Of a stretch of 64,000 bases of DNA, positions 59,607 to 64,000 are shown piece after piece. Positions within the stretch are counted from its first letter, which is position 1. Every line of letters begins with the position of its first letter. The stretch comes from Streptomyces sp. 3214.6. Its GTDB lineage: Bacteria; Actinomycetota; Actinomycetes; Streptomycetales; Streptomycetaceae. The position numbers and the translations under genes are program-made. Location of the stretch: positions 6,572,001-6,636,000 of the forward strand of contig NZ_LT670819.1 of assembly GCF_900129855.1 (NCBI RefSeq). The letters are read 5' to 3'. The notes beneath the pieces are model-generated. The model worked only from the letters and a program-made list of their open reading frames with translations. It made no database searches and had not been told where the DNA came from.

Positions 59607-60466
59607 AGCACCGCCTCCTCAGGGCCGACCAGGTGCAGATAGCCCGATTCCACGGTGCCGTTCTCGCCGGGCAGTGCGCACAGCTCGGCCAGCGTGCCGT
59701 CGAAGCGGACCCGGCCCTCGAGGAGTACCGAGACCCGGTCGCAGGTGTGGACGACGTCCTCGGCGAGGTGCGTGCTCATCACGACGGCAGAGTGTTCCCC
59801 CAGCCCCTTGATGAGATCGCGGAAGCCGACGCGCTGGGCCGGGTCGAGGCCGACGGTCGGCTCGTCGAGGAGGACCAGCGCGGGCCGGTTGACAACGGCC
59901 TGGGCGATGCCCACGCGGCGCAGCATGCCGCCGGAGAGATCCCCCATCCGCCGGTCCGCGTGCTTCTCCATGGCGACCTGGCGCAGCGCCGCACGGGCCT
60001 GGTCGCGGCGCCCGCGGGAGGGCACCTTGCGCAGCCAGGCGGCGTACTCGACGAACTCGAGCGCGGTGAAGCGCGGGTAGTAGCCGAAGGACTGCGGGAG
60101 GACGCCGATCCGTTCGCGTACCCGCCGCACGGTTCTGCGGCCGCCCGCCCCCACTGGTTCGCCCAGCAGGGTGACGATGCCCTCGTTCGGGTGTTGCGCG
60201 GTGCTGAGCAGGGACAGCAGCGTGCTCTTGCCGGCGCCGTTGGGCCCGAGCAGCCCGGTCACGCCCACCGGGAAGCCGAGCGAGACCCCGTCGAGGGCGG
60301 TCAGCGAGCCGTAGCGGACGGTGGCCTGCTCCACGGCGGCGATCGTCTCCGCCGGTCGGGTCGTCCTTGTCTCCGCGGACCGGTCGCGGTCGGCCTGTGC
60401 GGGCGGGATGGGGCCCGCCGCGGCCGACTGGAGGTCGGCCGCGGCGGGGTCGTTGCCAAGGGACAC
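59603..60466 (-). CDS. ABC transporter ATP-binding protein
   Basis: A 287-aa ATPase. A disordered 45-residue N-terminal extension precedes the domain. Walker A is LLGPNGAGKST (72-82). The Q-loop lies in GVLPQSFGYYPRFTALEFVE, the signature is DLSGGMLRRVGIAQA, Walker B is LVLLDEPTVGLDP, and the H-loop is VMSTHLAEDV. It is of the type that works with ABC-2 permeases, often for export or immunity. It lies 58 bp downstream of the small exported protein gene and overlaps the permease gene. Confidence 0.93.
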   Translation of the reverse strand: MSLGNDPAAADLQSAAAGPIPPAQADRDRSAETRTTRPAETIAAVEQATVRYGSLTALDGVSLGFPVGVTGLLGPNGAGKSTLLSLLSTAQHPNEGIVTLLGEPVGAGGRRTVRRVRERIGVLPQSFGYYPRFTALEFVEYAAWLRKVPSRGRRDQARAALRQVAMEKHADRRMGDLSGGMLRRVGIAQAVVNRPALVLLDEPTVGLDPAQRVGFRDLIKGLGEHSAVVMSTHLAEDVVHTCDRVSVLLEGRVRFDGTLAELCALPGENGTVESGYLHLVGPEEAVL

Positions 60467-60524
60467 AGTGTTCCTGGTTCCGTCGGTGCGGTTTCTTGTG
60501 TGTTTCTTCTACCGGCCGGCCGGG

Positions 60525-60950
60525 TCAGTTCTCGGCGGCCGCGAAACCGACGCCCCGGCTGCCCGGCACCGCGGCCCAGCTCACCTGCGTGTAGTACTTG
60601 TTGGACGTGCTGGTGTCCTTGTACGCGCCGCAGCCGTAGCCCTGCGAGTAGCTGCGGGACGCGGTGGCTATCTCGCGGTCGGGCGACAGCGAGATGTCCC
60701 GCCAGACGGAGGCGGTGAAGGTACGCGTGTCGTTGACCGGCACGTCGCCGCACGCCTTGACGTGGCCGGAGCCCGGGCCGGACCAGCGGTTACTGTCCTC
60801 CGCACTGCCCGCCGTGGCGACCGCGAACGGCAAACGGCTTCCACTGATCTCCGCGGCCAGCGCGCTGACGGTTGGAACGGCCACCACGAAGGCCGCCATC
60901 GCGGCCACCACGGCGGTCTTGTGCTTGTACGTCGTCAGACGGTTCTGCAC
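60525..60950 (-). CDS. Small exported protein linked to an ABC unit
   Basis: A 141-aa protein with a signal peptide (about 1-33; TAVVAAMAAFVVAVPTVSA). The mature region is about 108 residues with two cysteines (VKACGDVP and GYGCGAYKD), many Ser/Thr/Tyr residues, and strands such as TRTFTASVWRDISLSP and YYTQVSWAAVPGS. No known family is recognised; Lactococcin-972-type bacteriocins, which share this exported-peptide-plus-ABC layout, were considered but sequence motifs do not match. It leads the four-gene minus-strand unit. Confidence 0.72.
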   Translation of the reverse strand: MQNRLTTYKHKTAVVAAMAAFVVAVPTVSALAAEISGSRLPFAVATAGSAEDSNRWSGPGSGHVKACGDVPVNDTRTFTASVWRDISLSPDREIATASRSYSQGYGCGAYKDTSTSNKYYTQVSWAAVPGSRGVGFAAAEN

Positions 60951-61065
60951 GTGAACTTCCCCCTGTTCAGGGCCAATTGGTCGCTACGAAGACTATGTGT
61001 GACACCTGTTGCCTGTCTGTGTGAGAGATCACGGAACCGCTGACGGCGATTTGCCATCGCACTAT

Positions 61066-62325
61066 TCACTCCACCCCCCTGATCCGCCCCACCAGCACCG
61101 CCCCCGCCAGGCCGATCACGGCGGCCACCAGGTACAGCACCCGGTAGCCGCCCAGGTAGGTCACGATCGGCGCGGCGAGGGCGGGCGCCGCGACCTGGGG
61201 CAGGGAGTTGGCGACGTTGATGACGCCCAGGTCCTTGCCCCGGTCCATGGCCTTGGGCAGTACGTCCGTCATCAGGGCGAAGTCCACGGAGGTGAAGACC
61301 CCGAACCCCACGCCCAGCACGGCCGCCGCGACGATCGCCCCCGGCCAGGTCTGCCAGGCCGCGAGCCCCGCCGTCGCCACCGCCATCAGCACGCCCGACC
61401 AGATCACGAACGGCTTGCGCCGGCCGACCCGGTCCGACCAGACACCCCCGACGACGACCGTGGCGAGCAGCGTCACCCCGTTGACGGCCGTCAGGATCAG
61501 CACGCCCTGCTCGGGGTCGGCGTAGTCCAGCCGGTCCCGCAGGTAGTACAGGAGGTAGAGCAGCACCAGCGCGTTGCTCAGGTTCATCAGGAAGCGCGTC
61601 AGCCACGCCCACCCCAGGTCGGGGTATCTGCGCGGGCTCAGCCAGAACCCGGCCGCGAAGCCCCGCCAGGACCACGCCGGCCGGTTCGCCGCCGGCAGCC
61701 GCAGATCCTCGTACCGCAGGACGTAGGGCAGCACGCCCACCACCGTGAACACCGCGCACGCCGCATATCCGGCCCCGACGCCCCCGGCGACCGTCGCGAG
61801 CCCCGTGCCGCCGACCACGCCCAGGATCTGCGCGGCCCCCAACCAGCCGCCCACCGAGCCCCGTTGCAGCCGTGGCACCCGGTCGGGCACCGCCGCCGTC
61901 ACCGCCGCGAAGGCCGCGTTCAGCGTCAGCTGGACCAGGCACCAGCCCGCCGCCAGCGTCCAGACGCCGCCCGCGCCCGCGAGCAGCAGCAGCGACAGCG
62001 CGCCGCCCGCCGCCCCGGCCACGATCCACGGGGTGCGCCGGCCCCGGCGGGACGTCGTACGGTCCGACAGCGCGCCGAACAGCGGGTTCGCGGCCAGCGA
62101 GATCACCGCGCCCGCGCCCGTCACCCAGGCCAGCATCGTCTCCTTCGACATGCCGGAGCCGGGCGCGAAGTCCTCGGCCTGGGAGGCCAGCAGGATCTGC
62201 AGCGGGCCGTACCAGCCCACCCAGATCGCCCCGTTGGCCAGCGACAGGGCCGACGTCCAGCCCCGGCCCACCCGCTCGACCGGCTCGGCCAGCGCGGCTA
62301 CCGGAACGCGGTCGGCCGTCGTCAT
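61066..62325 (-). CDS. MFS sugar transporter-like protein
   Basis: A 419-aa twelve-helix transporter from ATG 62325 (MTTADRVPVAAL). It has the loop 2-3 motif GALSDRTTSRRGRRTPWI and VWSDRVGRRKPFVIW in the second half, typical of glycoside/sucrose-type major facilitators. The start overlaps the GH1 beta-glucosidase stop by 4 bp, so uptake of a beta-glucoside by this protein is inferred. A longer upstream frame exists but runs into the GH1 gene. Confidence 0.88.
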   Translation of the reverse strand: MTTADRVPVAALAEPVERVGRGWTSALSLANGAIWVGWYGPLQILLASQAEDFAPGSGMSKETMLAWVTGAGAVISLAANPLFGALSDRTTSRRGRRTPWIVAGAAGGALSLLLLAGAGGVWTLAAGWCLVQLTLNAAFAAVTAAVPDRVPRLQRGSVGGWLGAAQILGVVGGTGLATVAGGVGAGYAACAVFTVVGVLPYVLRYEDLRLPAANRPAWSWRGFAAGFWLSPRRYPDLGWAWLTRFLMNLSNALVLLYLLYYLRDRLDYADPEQGVLILTAVNGVTLLATVVVGGVWSDRVGRRKPFVIWSGVLMAVATAGLAAWQTWPGAIVAAAVLGVGFGVFTSVDFALMTDVLPKAMDRGKDLGVINVANSLPQVAAPALAAPIVTYLGGYRVLYLVAAVIGLAGAVLVGRIRGVE

Positions 62326-63668
62326 CCCCGTGCCTGCGATCTCTGCGCCCGCAGCACGTCCCGCAGCCAGGCGTACGACGCCTTCGGGGTCCTGGTCTGG
62401 GTGGCGTAGTCGACGTGGACCAGGCCGAAGCGGCGCGCGTACCCCTCTGCCCACTCGAAGTTGTCCAGCAGCGACCACACGAAGTAGCCGCGCACGTCGA
62501 CGCCCGCCTCCAGCGCCTTGTGCAGGGCGCGGAGGTGGCCGTCCAGGTAGGCGATGCGGGCCTGGTCGTCGAGGCCCTCGTAGGAGCAGCCGTTCTCGGT
62601 GATGACCACCGGCGGGAGGCGGTCGCCGTAGCGGTCCTTGAAGGTCGTCAGGACTTCGGTGAGGCCCTCGGGGACCACCGGCCAGCCGAAGTCCGTGACC
62701 GGGACGTCGGCTATCTCCTGGACGGAGAAGGGGAGTTCGGCCGGCATGGTGATCCCGCCGAACTCGATCTCGGTGCCCTGGGGGGCGCCCACCCGGGTCG
62801 GGGCGTAGTAGTTGATCCCGTACCAGTCGAGCGGCTCGGAGATCACCTTCAGGTCGGACGCCACGTCCCCCGGCATCAACTCGCCCAGCCCGTCGGGGTA
62901 TTCGCCGAGCAGCAGCGGCTCAGCGAACAGGCGGTTCAGCAGGACGTCGTAGAAGGCCGCCGCCTCCAGGTCGGCGGGCTCCCGGGAGGCCGGCCAGGTC
63001 GGGCCGTGCGAGTTGGCGACGCCGATGTCGGTGGCGCCGGCCGCGCGCAGGGCCTGGACGGCGAGGCCGTGGGCCAGAAGCTGGTGGTGGGCCACCGGCA
63101 GCGCGTCGAAGAGCAGCTGCCTGCCGGGGGCGTGGGTGCCGAGCGCGTGCCCCAACAGCGTGTGTTCGGCGGGCTCGTTGAGGGTGATCCACTTCTTGAC
63201 ACGGTCGCCGAGGCGGTCCACGACCACCGACGCGTACTGCGCGAACCGGGACGCCGTGTCCCGCTCCAGCCAGTCCAGGTTCGCCGGGAGGTCCCAGTGG
63301 AAGAGGGTGGGGACGGGGCGTACGCCCGCCGTCAGCAGGGCGTCGACGAGGCGGTCGTAGAAGTCGAGGCCGCCGGGGGAGTTCACTCTCGGCCAGGAGA
63401 TCGAGAAGCGGTAGGCGTCCACTCCGAGGCCCGCCAGGAGGGCCACGTCCTCGCCGTAGCGGTGGTAGTGGTCGCAGGCCACGGCGGCTGTGGAGCCGTC
63501 CTTCACCCGGCCGGGCTCGGCCGTGAAGGTGTCCCACACGGACGGTTCGCGCTGGTCGACCGCGCCCTCGATCTGATGGGCGGAGGTGGACACCCCCCAC
63601 ACGAAGTCGGCCGGGAACGGAGGGATCGGGGGAATCGGATGGGCCGCGGCACGCGGATCGTTCGCCAT
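62322..63668 (-). CDS. GH1 beta-glucosidase
   Basis: A 448-aa cytoplasmic beta-glycosidase from ATG 63668 (MANDPRAAAH); ATG 63680 is 12 bp upstream but too close to its AAGG. GH1 signatures are FVWGVSTSAHQIEGA, the acid/base Glu165 (TLNEPAE), the nucleophile Glu358 (VITENG) and SLLDNFEWAEGYARRFGL. It hydrolyses beta-glucosides such as cellobiose. It is operonic with the MFS gene and has a perfect operator-like palindrome immediately upstream. Confidence 0.95.
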   Translation of the reverse strand: MANDPRAAAHPIPPIPPFPADFVWGVSTSAHQIEGAVDQREPSVWDTFTAEPGRVKDGSTAAVACDHYHRYGEDVALLAGLGVDAYRFSISWPRVNSPGGLDFYDRLVDALLTAGVRPVPTLFHWDLPANLDWLERDTASRFAQYASVVVDRLGDRVKKWITLNEPAEHTLLGHALGTHAPGRQLLFDALPVAHHQLLAHGLAVQALRAAGATDIGVANSHGPTWPASREPADLEAAAFYDVLLNRLFAEPLLLGEYPDGLGELMPGDVASDLKVISEPLDWYGINYYAPTRVGAPQGTEIEFGGITMPAELPFSVQEIADVPVTDFGWPVVPEGLTEVLTTFKDRYGDRLPPVVITENGCSYEGLDDQARIAYLDGHLRALHKALEAGVDVRGYFVWSLLDNFEWAEGYARRFGLVHVDYATQTRTPKASYAWLRDVLRAQRSQARG

Positions 63669-63681
63669 GGGCGGGATCATC

Positions 63682-63697
63682 CTTACCCACGGGTAAG
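63682..63697. promoter_or_regulatory. Palindromic operator before the GH1 gene
   Basis: CTTACCC-AC-GGGTAAG has perfect 7-bp arms and lies 14 bp upstream of the chosen start codon, where a bound repressor would block transcription or initiation. The cognate regulator is not in the window. Confidence 0.55.
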
Positions 63698-63708
63698 CAA
63701 GTCAACGC

Positions 63709-63737
63709 CCGGGCGTGAAGTGGCAGTTCACGCCCGG
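63709..63737 (-). terminator. Terminator of the emfourin-like gene
   Basis: An 11-bp perfect stem (arms 63709-63719 and 63727-63737, containing GGGCGTGAA) with a 7-nt loop lies 13 bp beyond the minus-strand stop at 63751. Confidence 0.75.
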
Positions 63738-63750
63738 CGCGACCGACCGG

Positions 63751-64000
63751 TCAGGCCCCTTCCTTCAGTACCCGCGAGATCAGCTCCCGCTGCTCCCGGG
63801 TGAGCCGGGGATCGGCCGCGTACACCGTTTTTCCGTCCACGGTGATCTCGTAACGGAATCCGTCGGGCACGCCCATGGGCGGCCGGCCCTGACCGGCGGC
63901 GACCGCCTGCTCGGCCAGGGTGTGCCAGTCGCCGGCATCGGGCCGCCCCGAGGTGTCCACCTCGGCCTGCCGCTCGATGCCCGCGAACCCGCCCGTGCGC
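63751..64000 (-). CDS. Protealysin-inhibitor emfourin-like protein, 5' end outside the window
   Basis: The C-terminal 83 codons of a minus-strand gene that continues past the window edge. The in-frame sequence from 64000 reads GGFAGIERQAEVDTSGRPD, then DWHTLAEQAVAAG, FRYEITVDGKTVYAADPRL and REQRELISRVLKEGA. This pattern (GGFAGI ... DTS ... Y-E-I-x-V-D-G ... L) is that of emfourin, a protein inhibitor of M4 metallopeptidases usually encoded beside its protease. A GTG at 63960 would be an internal start, and homology runs upstream of it. An M4 peptidase gene just beyond the edge is predicted. Confidence 0.75.
   Translation of the reverse strand, partial: RTGGFAGIERQAEVDTSGRPDAGDWHTLAEQAVAAGQGRPPMGVPDGFRYEITVDGKTVYAADPRLTREQRELISRVLKEGA

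Noticed and set aside
60525..60950. Lactococcin 972 family bacteriocin
   Set aside because: The exported-protein/ABC arrangement fits, but the aromatic- and Gly-rich mature peptide pattern of that family is not visible.

Overview
The window is chromosomal DNA of a Streptomyces or a very close relative. GC content is very high with strong third-position GC, GTG starts are common, stop/start overlaps (ATGA, GTGA) are frequent, and the gene order comEA-comEC-holA-rpsT-lepA-hemW-hrcA-dnaJ-rsmE ... phoH-ybeY-CNNM-era is the conserved streptomycete housekeeping order. Streptomyces-type dispersed repeats occur in several places.

Layout. 1-6.1 kb: a membrane-anchored coiled-coil protein, a DegV protein, and the competence pair comEA-comEC; comEA looks frame-disrupted near its 5' end. 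6.1-9.2 kb: a YceI protein, a 15-bp tandem repeat block, a small acidic protein, holA and an NTF2-like protein. 9.3-17.4 kb: rpsT (reverse), lepA, an acyl-CoA ligase behind an operator-like palindrome, a multidomain PP2C phosphatase with a His-Ser-Asp repeat, and hemW. 17.4-23.3 kb: DUF3097 and a metallo-hydrolase (reverse), then hrcA-dnaJ behind a CIRCE element, a flavin-dependent oxygenase-like gene and rsmE. 23.33-25.25 kb: an insertion sequence with terminal inverted repeats, a 5-bp target duplication and a small passenger gene. 25.4-31.6 kb: an exported protein, a tricorn protease, a HIT protein, an RNase Z-like hydrolase and an adenosine/adenine deaminase family gene.

31.6-46.9 kb is an accessory carbohydrate island. 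On the minus strand are five exported enzymes: GH105-type hydrolase, a polysaccharide-lyase-like protein, a GH28-like/GH29-like/F5-8C fusion, a GH27-GH18 fusion, and a CBM6/FN3 sugar dehydrogenase. Divergent from them is a GH75 chitosanase with a CsnR-type operator. An MFS exporter, an IclR regulator and the pair kdgD-gudD (hexarate catabolism) follow. Together these suggest extracellular attack on pectin or rhamnogalacturonan-like glycans plus oxidative uronate catabolism, with the IclR protein as candidate regulator. This is inference from families and context.

47-57.6 kb returns to the housekeeping order: PfkB kinase, phoH, ybeY, CNNM protein, MmcQ, small proteins, a catalytically stripped cytidine-deaminase-like protein, then era. 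A 3.1-kb block of secreted and membrane proteins (two secreted proteins and a DUF916/WxL-interacting-type membrane protein) and an ammonium-transporter remnant sit between the deaminase-like gene and era. Copies of a GACGGWCCRTCAG motif precede the two secreted-protein genes. 57.6-64 kb: a four-gene minus-strand unit (unknown exported protein, ABC ATPase, two membrane proteins), an MFS transporter-GH1 beta-glucosidase pair with an operator-like palindrome at its start, and the 3' part of an emfourin-type protease inhibitor cut by the window edge.

No tRNA, rRNA or CRISPR array was recognised by eye. Terminators and operators are called from visible inverted repeats only; names are assigned by motif recognition without database searches.
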